Program-made: the position numbers and the translations under genes
The notes under the pieces: model-generated
Databases searched by the model: none
Seen by the model: the letters and a program-made list of their open reading frames with translations, nothing else
What the model was told of the DNA's origin: nothing
Shown: one piece after another, positions 25,787-40,700 of the stretch
Layout: each line of letters begins with the position of its first letter
Position numbering within the stretch: position 1 is the first letter of the stretch
Source of the DNA: Alitta virens
Taxonomy: Eukaryota > Annelida > Polychaeta > Phyllodocida > Nereididae
Reading direction: 5' to 3'
Length of the DNA stretch: 64,000 nucleotides
Assembly (NCBI GenBank): GCA_932294295.1
Contig: OW028573.1
Span: 57,885,829 to 57,949,828, forward strand

Positions 25787-28700
25787 ATAGCAGTAGTAGT
25801 AGTAGTAGTAGTAGTAGCAGTAGTAGTAGTAGTAGCAGTAGTAGTAGAATTAGTAGTAGTAGACAGAGAACTTGACACACTAATGTTAATGAGATGAACC
25901 TAGCATTTAACCCTTGATTTCTGTTGAGTCAAATTCTTGAATGAGGTTTTTCTGATCCCGGTTCTGAGGGGCCCTACTCATGGAACTGGGAGCTTACAAG
26001 GCAGTCCAAGGCCACTGTCTGCTGGTATACTTAGTCACTCTAGACATCTTAAGCAAAATAGTTTTTACAGTAAAGCTTTCTTTTATTATGCTTTTGAACA
26101 CTTCTTCCTCGTTATATTCAGTTTCATGTCAACATGAACTTTAATAGACATTAGAAGAAGATAAAATAAAAACACAGAAATGCCCGCTGGGTACATAAAA
26201 AGATACACCAGTTGACAAGCCTACCAACAAAAAAGTTTTTTCCTTGACAGAAGACTCAATCCACATGCAAAATCACGATGACACTTTCATTATCTTTTCT
26301 TACATTTGAATTGAAATATTTTTTAGTTGGTAGAATCATGCACCATTGGAATATGCTCCGCGTGTCATACTGGTCTATGATAAAAAACAGATGAGCCTTT
26401 AATAAAATCCAGCCACTATGTAGTAAGTTTAAATGCTGTAGCTGACAGGCAAAATAAGCCAGATCCTCGTGTACTGTGCAATATCACAACAAGGTGCTCT
26501 TTCTTCATTTTTTTCTTTGACTTACATAACTTGAACCAGTGAGTCACTATAGACTCCATGCCTGAACCAACTTTTAAAGTTGTGCATCTCATCCCACCCA
26601 ATGTGGCAACCTTCTCCGATACAGTCAAACCTGTCCATACTGATCACGCTCATTACCAAAGTCATTATAACAGGGTCATTTTCCAAGAATGTATATCTTG
26701 CCAATCTTTGTCAACCATACCCGCTTATAATGAAACCCGGCTGCAACGAATACTTTTTTGAGAGACCCAAAATGGTGCTTTATAAGTTGCCCAACTTAAG
26801 GCCAATATTGTTTCTCTATGTTCAATATTTGTATAGTCTTTCGGTAATGTTGCTTATAAAACAATGGGCCAACTTTGGGCCTATTATTGCATTCTCGGGG
26901 CCAATCTTGGACTGAAAGGGCTGACATCGAGCTGAGTCGATGTTGCCTGTTACATGGCTTCCATGTAAATCTAATCATAAGTTAACTTCATATTGTTTAA
27001 ACTCACATTTGTCCAAGAATTGAGCAAAATGTAATTTCGCCCTTTTTGACACAAACCAGAAATAAAGCCATTTTTACACGAGAAACTTCCTCATCTTGTA
27101 AATGAAATTATTAAAAGAACCTTTCTAAACTAACTTTCAAGAACTAGTTAATGGAAATCTAATATCTTCTTTTTTTTGCTTTTAAAATGACATTTCAGTT
27201 TTAATTGGACAGAAAAATTTTCTTTCAGGAGACTAGATATGTTCCAAATCACGTTATTCCATCCTGTCAACCAGTTGGAGTTTTGGTCTGCTTATGACAT
27301 TTTTCAGGGCTATGCATCGGTTTAAGTAGGCAATCCAGCACCTCATCCTACCCATGTCTACATGACTAAGAGTATGTCTTAACCTAGATATTAGTCATTC
27401 ATAATTCTTATGCATGGTTACATAAGTTACTTTCAGTAAGGCCATACTCTATGATTTACTACGCAAGTTACAATTAGTCAAATTACCTGACCTATATTCA
27501 TAACAATGAGCACCTGAGTCAACAAGGAAAACTAAGAGGAAATCGAAGTCATGCCTTGAGAACAGGAGTCAGTTGTTTCTGCAAATATTTTTTCATAGTA
27601 AACTTTTGCGCAACAGATGTTGTGCTGTGAAGCTACATAACATCGCTAAAATCATCATACAAATGGTGTAGCTACATTTTGTGATTTGCAAGTCTATTTT
27701 TTTAGTAATCATGCTTGATTTATAAACATCACCAATCCATATGGTAACTTTTCTTTATAGAGGTTAATTTCTCATTCTTAAAACTTCACCAGAATATTAC
27801 CAGTTTGGTGACCTAATCTCCACATGACTTTCACCTTCACTTTATCCTAGACGTTGTTCAAATAACCTTGACACTCTCAGGTTACACTGTGAGCAATTCA
27901 TTCTCATGGAGGCGAAGGGGAATTCCCTAAATTTTTGCTGATCTGGCAAATTCAACCTGTGGATTCAGAAGGCGTGGGAACAAGAGATGACAAAGATGTG
28001 AAGAATCTAAAATTCTAACTGGAACATGTTTGTTGAGTCGAAGGTTAAGACTTCAAGTCAGACTTCACTATATTGCACTAAAGCACATCATTGAGATGAG
28101 TCTGGCAGAGACGACATCTCAACGTATTAAACATATTCAAATTATATGTCTCAAAAATGAGAATATAGTTTGCTTTTGCTACTGACCAGGGACTTTTTTT
28201 TATGACATTATGCGATTGGATGGACATGTTTCTACAAATAATAGGCAATAAATTCAGTTGAATTATCTGGCCAGGACATCCCTACAATTGCAATTTCCCA
28301 ACAACATCATGGCAGAATATTGTTTCTGTGTAATATGATCCTATGACATGATATAAAACAATGTGTCATAAACCTAGAAAAACACATGCAATTTCCTGAT
28401 AATGTACAAGCATCAGCTGTCTGCAGGGTGGAGTGGGACACATGTCTGCATAATATTAGCATCGTATATATCCTTTTGTGCATATATATGTGATACAGCC
28501 AAACTGATAGAAGATATCACTTCATTGCCAAGCCAGTCCTTATATTAAGTGAGACCTTGGTTAACTTTATTCTGGGTGTTCTTAATTCAATTCAACACCG
28601 GTATATAGATTATATAATCTATCATTACTTTAATTCAGCTGCATAGTGTATACAGAAGTCACCTAGTTATTGGATTTATGAGGGTGGACTCTCAATCAAT

Positions 28701-31700
28701 GTTAAAGGTTAAATCCATGACAACTTTCACCAAATACCAATACTCAAGTCACTTTATTTGCTGCACATTGCACAATACATATTTCATATATAATTACAAT
28801 TTTTAACAAAAATACTGATCTTTTCTATAAACAAATATTTAGAAATATACATATTCTAAATCAATACCCGGTTTCCAAAAACATTAGACTCCAGTTTATT
28901 GTCACCTCAACATGAAGACCACCTCATAATTTAGAGTTTACAATATTTCGAAATTTGGTCATTCAGATGCAATATTTCTGATTTAAAACAGGAAAATGTT
29001 GCACCAAGAGTCTATCCATGGAGTCACTAATGACTGCATGGTCATGGCAATGTTCTATTGTAACCTGTGATATGAAGAAAAGTAAACACCAAAAGAAATT
29101 CGTCTTTTCTCCTCCACATTTCCTTAGGATCCTGCTTACGTTGTAAATTTAACATGTGACAGGATCCAGCCACTTTTTATGGTTGCTAGAGCATATTATG
29201 TTTGTTTTTCCAAAGGGAGGGACACAAACTTCACAACAAGGCTAACCCCCTAATGTTATAAGATCTGCAAACACACTTGCAGTAGAATGCCTTTTCAGTA
29301 TGTGTTGTGTCAACCAGGTGCCTTGAACTACTACTGTACATTATATCCAACAGTTTATATGGCAGGGTGTGAGCTTGTTGACCATACAAAATCAATCACT
29401 ATACACAAGGTTTGGTATTCACTGGAATTGAATCAGGAGAAAGCTAATTGAAATTTACAAGCCACTGCATCACAAATTAGCATTCTACACCTCAATAATC
29501 AAGCGTAGCTTTCCATTAGACCAAAACAACACGATACAATGGTGGAGCACACCCTTTGGCTTTCTAAGGTCAGACACATATCGGAACTCCAACTATAATA
29601 GAAAAAGAAGGGAGCACAATATTCATTGGATTTTAACCCAACACCATCCCTTTGGAAGCCAGACATTCCTCATTTTTAGTGAAAATAATTTAGCTTATCA
29701 ACTCCAACAGTTATTGTGCATATCGATTTCATTATTAACTCCATTTTTGTACTCACTTCTGGTCGTTTATCATGTTAGAGGTGTGGTTCCTTGATTTGTT
29801 TCATTACCAGATTAACTAAAGGCAATTTGTCTGGGGCGAAGACTTGATTTTTTAATTTTCAACCTTGCATCTATCTGTTTTGAATGTAATTGGACAATTT
29901 ACTCAAACAGAGAACCTTCCCATGGGTGCATTTGCTAAATTTGTGCTCAGCATGTATGGTGTCTATTAACTCCTTATGCTTGAGTGCTGGAAAAGTGGCA
30001 GCCAAATTGAATACTCGGTGGAGATAAGCTGGAAGGAAGCCAAGAGAGGTTGAAACAGTTCTGAAACAGCCCCATGGCCAGTGCAACCTCCATAGCATGA
30101 CTACAGTATCTGTAGTGTAGTAAGTCATAAGTCAATAAAGTAACTTGCTGGCTTCATAAGGCAATGGAAACAAGCCATACAGACAACATGTCTCACATCG
30201 GCTTTGACGGTGGTTCTGTGTGTTGACAGCACTGTCGGCTCTATGTTGGTCAAGCATCGGCCCAGTGATGGCACTAATTGGATTGACCTTGCATCAATCA
30301 GTGAATCAGGTATGCTATTGGCAGCCTTAAGAGGTCCATGGAGACAAGAGTAGACTTGCTCCATTAGAGGTCATATATGGACGAGAGTCACACACAGTTA
30401 CCCAATATAAGGTAACCTCACCCTTGCTAGAAGCTCATAGTAATTGCAGCCATCTGACGAACATTCGCGCTACTATCAAATGTTGAGTTTCTACATAAAA
30501 ATATGATACAATATCAACATGCTTTCAAAACTTGGTATACACTGTATGTCATTACTTTGCTACATTGGAACTGATCCTAATCCACTTTGCTGTCTGCTGG
30601 CACAATGTACTTTGGCTGACTGCAATACATCGTCTCTGACGGCTCGTTAGGGAAGGAGTCGGAAACAGTCAAAAAGCAGAAAGCACGGAATGTTAATAGA
30701 GCTTGATGAGTTGAGGCAAGCGAGGGCAAAGCTGGGTAGAAAGATAACACGAGTTCCATTACCCCTCTGAGGGATTCAGGGCCAATGTCATTGCCTTCCT
30801 CAGACACAATGCAGGACCATTCTCACCTTGATTAACTCTGCACAATGTGGCAAACACATGAGCCAACTTACACAACAGCCAAGCGAATTAGCTTAATTGC
30901 ATTATGATTAGATGGGCAAGGATCCAGTATAGATACATGTACTACGAAAATATGACCTACAATAATTATTGGTATTAGCCAACTTTTATAGCTACATTGT
31001 AGACGTATATTCAAGAGAGCCAACAGTAGAGGTCCCAAGTTTGATTACAAGGCAAGGGCAATGTTGATGAGCTACATCAACTGGATGTCATTACATGAAA
31101 TAAATATAATTATCAATCAACCTTAGCATTTTACACAGCCACCTATTCTCACTTACCACCACATGGACTGTATTGAGTTATCTCATCTACAAATCCTACA
31201 CATAATCGTGTTAATTATAGACTAAGAAATATGTTGCGCCTACAGTGGAGTATAATTGAAACCACCCTCTGCAAAGAGGCTGTATGTATTTTTAAAAAGA
31301 CACATTGTACCATACAGTAGTCCACACTTGTGGTCTTACTTCTAAGCATTGTTTTTCTTAGTCCAACCACACGAAGTCTCTACTATGCAAGCAAATGCAT
31401 TTCAACAGTATTCGTGAGGTGTTAAACATAACTAATTACACACCATCATCACTTAAAAATCAAGTGTATATGCTGGTCTAGACTTGCAAGCATATGCTAA
31501 AAACGAGACTAGCAACAATGCTAGACTCACACCTCGTACCCTATACTATTGCTTGTAAGACATGATGAAGCAGAGCTTTGACATATAGGTCTCTAAATGC
31601 AATGAATTCTACGGTTGATGAGAGCTTTAAATCACTTACATGCAATTTTAACCAGAACATGGAAACCAATTTCCAGAGCTTTCAAGCAAAATTATATGCC

Positions 31701-34700
31701 ATTAGAGGTTCCCATGGCAACGAATTACCCTATATAATCACTTATGATTATTTGCTAGGGATAGCACCTGTAATCATATTATATATATTACCTATTCACA
31801 ACATCAATCTGATTATTATTACCATACCCGAGGGCTAAACTACACAAGAGCTATAAATTAAAGTGAAAGTTAGTGAATTTGCTTTAGAACATATGATGTG
31901 ATGACAGCTGGCTGGCATTCATTGCTGTGTGTCCAAACATGACTGATCGCCAAGCGAATGAATATGATAGTCCTCTTGGACTCCTGCAGTCCATATGTTA
32001 TGCTGCTCATTCACTACGTATACTATAATACACATGTCAGGATAAGGACATTCTCCAACTGATGTAGCAAGGTGTTTAGATTGTGCGTGCATTACATGTG
32101 TGAGAACCGCCAGAAATCGATGGACTCTGTTTATGGTATCACACTGAGAACATAATACTGAGGTCAATCTGATTATCCTGATCTCCATAGTCACGCCAAC
32201 CAGTTGCCATGTGACATGCTATGATTTCATAAGACCATTTTTCCTATGGCATTTATCATATGGTGATCAACAAATACACAGATTTATTACTTGCAAAATT
32301 TGTATAGTATACATTTCAAACTTCACCCAAATGCTACACGCTGCTAGATTTCAGGCAGCAACTGGTAACAAATGGTTACAAAATGATTCCGTTACATTTC
32401 CGCAAAGTTCCCCTTAGTATTATCCCCACGGTACATACATAGAGGTTCCTCTTTCCATTTCTTGCAATAAGTTTCTACCAACAGTGTATGCTTCTTCTAC
32501 AAAACAAAGTCACATACATATCATTTTGCAAGTATTTATAAAATTATTGTTCATTCCCTTTCTGTCATCCTCACAATCAGGGAGAGACTTGTACCATGGA
32601 CGTATTATACTACGTCCATGCTTGTATTTCAAGATGCTTTCTGTGGACCATATATTATCCTTGCCCTGAGGTCTACCACATCAAGGCAATTATAACACTG
32701 CAGGTAAACCAAGTAGGAATGTAACCTACATGAAGATACCCCAGGTAACAAGCATCCCCCTGTGACATAATACTATGCAGTGTCCCCACAAGACCTTTTG
32801 CCTATTAGCATGTGGTGTTATGAATGGCCTTCCTCTTAACCTATTTGGCAATTTGCAAACAATCATGATTATGACAGGACAGCCTATACTCCTTGGAATA
32901 TTTTCTACTTTTCTCATCCTGAGTCATCATAATCAGGTATTAACCATATCTTTAATAATAATAATAAATTGGTTTTAGAGCCCAACAAAATAAAAATTAA
33001 TTCCTTCTCAGCCACACTTGACAATATTAAAATAGGTCTCAGCTGTTTATCATGCCAAGATCAATTTGTTACACTCAAGAAAATAAACTGTAATATTTCC
33101 TCTTGAAACTTATTTCTCATTATTTGGGCAGGGCTTGCAGAGCATACTTTAGCATCGTGTAGCATCGAGTACTGTGCAAACTGTTGTCATGAAATATCTA
33201 GGCTTGAACTCCATTATCGTTACATTGAATTGTGTTTATAAGGACGTTCAGGTATGACAGGTTTTCAATTGTTTTGGTAGACCTACAAAGCTGCTACACC
33301 AGCTTATTTTAAGTTCCCTGTTGTTCAAAGCTGCTCTCCATCAAAAGTTAACAACTCTGGACTTGACAGTCGACGGTTTGACGTTAACACCTACTTTATT
33401 TTTGTGTTGAGAGAGACGGAGGTCCAAACAATAACAGTCACTTGACAAAAGTACTTTGTCACCACAGAAAATCTACCCATAGACTACTGGAGATTGTATT
33501 GGTTCAAACATGGAGCCTGGTGGTGGCTTCATGGTTCAAATGTGAAGTTTCATCTAAAGTCCCAGAATGCCACGACGGCCAAATGCTTGGCAGACATTTG
33601 GCAAAAAGGACGATTGCGAAACATTTATGGAAACCTCTTAACATTTTGATAACACAGTTCTATCAACGTATCATTAAGTGTTACATACACAGTGCACATG
33701 TATAACTTGACCAGGCAGGTCAACACTGAAAATTTCAAATAAACTTTCCCCATCATTAAGATAATTTTAATGTATGTTTCGCAATTAACTTCTATTACAG
33801 TATGTTACTTTCACACGTTTGTTTACTCTGGATACATTAAAAGGAGGTTTGGCAAGTTCCCAACAACAAGTGGTGTTAAAAAAGTAACAATCTAAATGGC
33901 TATCACATTGATCAAAGCAGCAATGGCACACTATCCCCAGCTCTCGGCTGTAAATTTAGTTTGTAAAACAAGGCCCACAGAGAGATAACAAGCTGGTTAG
34001 AATGCCTCCCATGTAAACAGTAGTCTGATATCACCAATGAAGACAGTAAAAACAGCAGCGTCAATATCATAATCTGGTTAATGTTCTTGAGAGTTGCTTT
34101 TTTTTCCTGCCAAATATTTTAACGTAGATGTAACACAGGCCTGAGAGAAAAACTGCCCTGACCCAAATGCCTTCACTGTTAGTGTTATGTGTGACTGCAA
34201 GAAAGGAGAATGACTATGAACATGTTTTTGCACCGTGAAACTCCAGGGGAGTATCCCACAAGACATTCAGTTAAATATGTTCTAAATGAAATCAGCAGAG
34301 AGCTACCTTTTTGCACCCCAAAAACAGTGCCACCACTTGCTCAGTAACTTCATCCTTTAAGTCAGTCTTGGAAGAAAAACCATAGAGACACAAGTCAGCA
34401 AAACAAGGACTGGTGATAGTTTGGCATTCCTGACCTAAAAATGACTTGTTTTGATCCTTGAATTTTAACTAAAACCAGACGTATCAGTTTACATGGGTGT
34501 TTATGGCACCATTAGTTTTAGCCCTTGAAAAAGATGCTGAAGACAGAGGTCCATATGATACAAATCTCTCATAAATCAGAACAGGGTGGGTCGACTTCCA
34601 AGGGCAATATTTAGAAGTCACTACTTTCAGGCCTAGTAGTAGGCCTAGTGCAGCATATAAATGGCTGGATTGAAATAATTTCCACATCATTTACCTTCAG

Positions 34701-37700
34701 CAATAGCCAATAGATTGTTGGCCTTTTATATGACAAAAGAGGAAAGATTTATTGCTGCCAGGTCCTCAAACACGATTGGCTGCCCTCCATGGGTGACAAT
34801 TGCCATCTGACTCACATGAACAATATATCAGGGGAAAAAACATAAGGTTTTTGTGCCAGAATACTGAACCACAAGATTACGATAATGCAGGGCTATTTGA
34901 AACTTAAATGCCCTCCACGATTGTCAAATTGTCAAAGCTCAAGTAATTTGGGAATTTGCTGCCTGCACGAATTTCACCAGCGTATAAGTGCTTATGTGTG
35001 ATGGCATCTGAATGACCAAGTTCAATAGAAGTGTCCTCTTTTATTAAAAGTCCTGCCTACTTCTTCTTCCCTCTATGTGACTCAGAGTCATCTCAGGTCA
35101 TAAAGTGACTCCTGAAGAGGGCGCTGTGGATCGAGGGTGAGAAAGGGGTGGAATTACTAGAGGAGCATGCAGTACTTTGGGTAAAGGTCAAGTGGGTCAC
35201 AGGTCAGTCAGCAGGTAAACAACAACTTTAGCAACCTGTGCTGGGCATCATGTTTTCCTACCTCTACTGAGCTGAACAAATGTAGTTTGTCTGGCAAGTC
35301 TGGTTATCTGTTTAATGTCCACGTGTACACAAGAAAGTCCATCCCTCTCAAGTTGTGCGTTGTTCTAGCCCGTGTAGCCAGCTAATCTAACAAGAAAATC
35401 ACTACCCAGTGTATGTTACCATATTGTAAGTGTATGTTAGTTTGAAAACATTTTCTTACTATACCATGCCTGGCACTTCATGTCCCATTCAAAGGTCGTA
35501 AAATCATGAGTGCAACAACCCACATATATGTAACCAGTGACCTTGAATCATAAAAATACGATTATTGTTTTCCTGCATTATATAAAAGAAAGTAATGAAG
35601 CACCAGAATTTCAATACTTGAGAAATAACAGGATGTACTCGATTTAATGACTGTTTTGTAGAGTCAATGGCACTCCATAGCAAGCTTCTCTCATAGGTCT
35701 TCAGACAAGTAAATCACTTTTTTTTTCTGTCTCCCAGTGCTAAACATAGACCTCCCACTAAAAGAGATAAATAATGACACTTTTCATGCAGTCCTCTCGA
35801 CACAAAAGGACCAAAGAGTCCTGCTGTTACAGATCCAGGGCACTGCATGCCAGGGAGACAATCTTTTGGCAGAGTTCACAAAACAAGCGACCGCATTGGG
35901 CAATAACATTGGTCCAATGTTGGGAGAATGTTACCACGCAGGCCAATGCGTGCAGCTATTGAAGACTTCACGGCACCAGTTAGTAGCTATTTAATGTAGA
36001 TGTACAACTCTGACATCATGTTCAGGTCACCATAATTTGTGCACTAAATGAAATCCACTAGCAACTTACATAGCATGTTAAATGCCTGCACTTTATGCAG
36101 TTTAGCAGCAGGTAGCCTTTTTTTTTAGTTATTGTTATATATTTTATGACACAGGGTCATCATAATTTGAGCATATTCTGCTCAAGGTTCATTTTAATTA
36201 TCACTAGCACCTGCCTAACATTGTGTGATTTTACGTAATTTAATTTAATCCATTAAACACTAACTAAGGGTAATTAGTACCTGTATGAGCAATTACTGAT
36301 GTCCGTACACCCATTTATGACAACACCTAACTGCGCAGACAGCAATTAGAGAGTTATTACATTAGAAAACTTACACAAAAACGAATATACTTATATTATA
36401 GTATCTGCGTTTTATGCTGGCCTACTTCATAGAGTTTCTGGTATTTCACTGGCTGCGACATTCTAAATTAGATGTTATTCAGTCAGGCAAAAGCTAAACA
36501 TAAATGCACAAGGTTCATATTTATTCACGTACAAACGGACAAGTAAAAAGCTATCGACGTAGCCTCTATATATTTTATCGTGCACATGCATAAAGAAGAA
36601 CCAAGATGTTTGCTCCCTTGGTAGAGTACAGCTGTTTGCCAAACAAGGAAAAATATCTACTGCATTATAATGCACTTGTATCCTGCTGAGAGATCGTATA
36701 ATGCATTAGCTATCACCCTGTAGCATGACAACTAGCACCTACATCCCGAAACAGCATAATCAAACTGCATGTCCAACATGGACATAACATGGTAACCCAT
36801 CCTGTCTGCACTACTTCAAAGGTGTGAAAAATTCAATGATGGTTGGTACTAAAAATCTGCGTTGAAACAATATCAATATCTTTTGGAAATAAACCATAAC
36901 TCTGTTTTTTTTTTTTAACAATATTAATATTGCAATTCTCAGTAAGATGCTTCCTCGCAAGCCAAGCCACAATGAGCAAAACTGAAATGTTTAGCCTAAT
37001 TCTTGTTTTTAACCTGAGATTTATGTCAATTAGTTAAGAGGCAAATTAACCTTGTTTTGTGTTTGTTAACCATAGGATATGCTAGCAATGTGGAATTATC
37101 CTACAAATGTGCAAAGAACAGAAGGGAAAAAATATGGCTATTTGCAGTTCAAGCATGAGAGAACAAAGGAAGTCGATGAGGGTAAGACATCCTGATTGCA
37201 AAGGTCAAAGTTGACACACTTGCCCTGTCTATTTTGTACAGTAAGAGGAGCAACATTGTCTCAATATGTGTGGTGACGTTGTCCTAATCACTAAATCAGT
37301 GTTGTTCACTGTTCAAATTTGGGAACAAATACGAATATTGGGAGGCCATGCACTTCGCATAAATAAACACGACACATACAATGTATGCTAAGTTAAATGT
37401 GCATTTAAAGAGCATTTGCCCAATTAATATACATTAAAAAAAAAGCCCTTTAAACCAAAACGACAAGACAAGCTATATCATCTAACATCTTATTTGACAA
37501 TCAAGGGCTGGACACAATGCTGTCTAGATTGGTCTGCTGTGTTTATGCATAGTAATAAAACCCTTAGCTCACAGACTGGACCGTCTACCTGCACATGCAT
37601 AAACACACAACACACGCACAGACACAAACACACATCTAACCAGCATCACACACCTGTCTCCCCTGACCTTAAATGACATGTTTGACCTTGCAATGACCTA

Positions 37701-40700
37701 TAGAAGGACATGAGCCACACAAAAGAGTGACCACTTTGCCCCAGACATCGATCTAACCCAGGTTCTTCAAGCATTAAGAGGAAGCAAGTGGATTTTCCAT
37801 CTCATTACACAGAAAAGCCCTTATAAGGCTAATCAGGTTACATTATCATTGATGACCAAATTGGCATAAAATGACTTCGGTGATTTCCTGTATCTTTAGC
37901 TCAGAATCATTATATGTGCCCCATGGATATAAATGAGACTTCCCAAGTAGTTATTTTGCAAAACACGAATACAACACAACTTACGAGTATAAACTAGGCC
38001 CTAATTGGCTGAAAATGAGACAGCTAATGGCTAGTAATGCATCTAATTAACATTAATTAGGCCGTTCTTCTCAATCACACCAGAAAGCTACAAGCTGTTA
38101 ACCAGAAAAGAAATCACATATTAGTTCTTTTTCATTTATTTTCATCTGGGCAAGCTATTCCTTTTTACCTGAACGAGAACAACATCTAGCCTATATGTTG
38201 CAGAAAGGTCATGGAAGAGCAGGGCCTGCAGTCAAATCGACAAAAAATCTGTCCATTCCTAGATAGCTACAGGACATGGTGATCACTGAATATGATAAAG
38301 AAATCACTCCTGGAGCGATGTGTGAAGCTCCTGATTGTCTGTCAGTCTGTCAGATGCCTGGGGTGCAATCATGAAATCAAACACTGGCAAATGTCCCTAA
38401 TATCTGTCTCCAATATCACAGCCTCTATCAGTCTATACGAAATAAAATATGGTCCAGTAATTGGTCAGAAATGGCTGAAATCACAGGCATTATATCGACC
38501 CAGGGTGGCCACTTTGACACTTAAACAAATGTAACTGAAATGCTGAATAGTGAATACCAGAGTATAACCTTGCAACTGAAACAGGCCAGGGTGTCACCCA
38601 ATTTCTGTCCCAGCATAGGTTCACATATTTCAAACACCACACATCACGAATTGTCCCACTTTGGCCAACTTAAATACACATAATGGTAGGCTCATCTTTA
38701 TTGAAAACTTCAAAGGCAAATATCCTTATTTTCCTTGCATAATAGCAGATCATTTGTTGCCAATGACTCAACTAGGCATACATGATATAGCCTACGCCAA
38801 ATTGAAGCACCATGTATCCCTAAACATGGAAGACCCCTGGAAAACACAAACTACCAGATTTCATGAACTTCTGCCAAAGAAAAAGAAAATAGGTGACCCT
38901 CGATATTCCATTGGAATTGTCAGGCATGGCTCTAAACTGTCATTCATCAATTGTTGAGGGTAATGTCATGTTACTCTAATGAAGATTAAATATATATAAT
39001 TATATCATTTCTTGCCTATGAGGCTATGACTGAACTATATAAGCCCTGCTTTATTTCAATTATTTGTTTTCATTAATTCAGCGTGGCAAGGTTTTAACTA
39101 CGTCATATTATAATTAATGAAACATTTTGAAATACAAAATCACGGATGATACAAATCAAACCAGTGGCATAAAAAAGCCAGGTTGGAACCCTTGGTCAAC
39201 TCCCAATGAGTCATGCACACTCACCCTACTGGGCTAGCTGGCAAACCCTAATTAATATTGGACAAGCAAACGCCTCATACAAAATGCATAAGTGGGCAGT
39301 ATTGCCCAAATGCAAAGGGTCGACTAATAGCATTACTAGAGTCAAGACAATATCCATCTCAAAGGGTACCCCCCACTCAGCCTAGCAGGCCCACGAACTC
39401 CCTATTTATTTGTGTAACTGCAGGATTGGCAAGCATTGCCACTTTACACAGTTTGACCTGCAAACTGTTTTTATGAGTCTGTGTAGCTATATTCCAAGAG
39501 AATATAATTTGCTTTGCCCAAATCTTGGCACCAATGCCAAAAGGTCTTACTTGGTTAAATGAACTACCAGCTACCCTCCCACTGAGTCAAATACTTGAGG
39601 CATATCCCAATGAAAGTTATCAAAACACTCTTTTATAAGTTCTGCTGACAGTTTATAATATGACATAAGCAGGCAAATAGCACATACACAAGTCGATAAA
39701 AAGTTTTCCCCTGCCGAGTTTTTCTCACTTATTTTTCTTTTTCAACTTTTGTCATGTTTGTCAAGAAGGAAAAAGCAGCTATCTCTGCATGGTCCACTGA
39801 ATTTCAAATAGTCCCCTAAAGGAAATCAGCAGTGAGTTGTCATATTAATATCATATGATATTCACCTAGGCTAGGTCCCACATACTGCGACTTAGTTATG
39901 AGAGTTTTACAAACACAGAGGTGTAGGCAGGACGTTTATTCAAAGTCTGCAGTGAAAGTCAATTTGATTTTTAAGCCCACACTATACACGAGGTTTTTCC
40001 ATAGCCAGCAATATGATTAACTATAAGAGAGAAAGAAAGAACGAAAGAGAGAAAGAAAGAAAATCCTATTACTTTAATTCATGGCTGGGAACTACGATAG
40101 GGGTATAAATTACTACCCCACAGGCTGAACATTATCACCCATTTCCTGTTTTCATTAACTTTCCTCAGAAAGAACGCCTCCCACTGATTAGCAAGCAACT
40201 TAGGACAATGCTAAGTTAATTACACGGAGCTACACATAGTTGAGTGCAGGTAAGGTTCAATGATTTCACAAATTGTGGGTGTGTACATACATATAATTAA
40301 TAATCAGATAAAGTGTTGGCTGACAAGAACAATAGGAAACTTTTTGTTTGAAATCAGAAATTATTTCAATCATCCAATCAGAAAACTCCCAATATTGCAA
40401 CAGCTTCATGGCTTGAAACCACAGAAGAGCAAACAGCCTATGTGCTGTTTTTGTTTGTTTACTTTCTCAGTTCTGCAATTCCATGGTGGTTCTGATCAAA
40501 CAGATCGTCTTTTCTTTTTTTTCCTAGCATTTTTGAGAGTGTGCACTTCAAAATTGACCTGGCGTTGCTTGCCACAGCGACCACAGTTCAGTGGGAAGGC
40601 AATTGATGGATGAAGCCAGAATCGGCTTCCTAGTTTGATGAGCAAACGGTTTCACACATTAGGCCAGAGTTTGAGCTTCCTCACCGCTCTCACCCAATCG

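Noticed and set aside
25584..25880. Poly-Leu and poly-Thr open frames
   Set aside because: They are simple translations of the TAG microsatellite.
26620..26780. A pogo/Tigger transposon copy
   Set aside because: The CAGTCAAACCTG start resembles such ends, but no matching inverted end or transposase fragment was found nearby.
38661..38957. 98-codon plus-strand open frame in the large intron
   Set aside because: No recognisable domain, no good splice context and ordinary length for chance in this much sequence.
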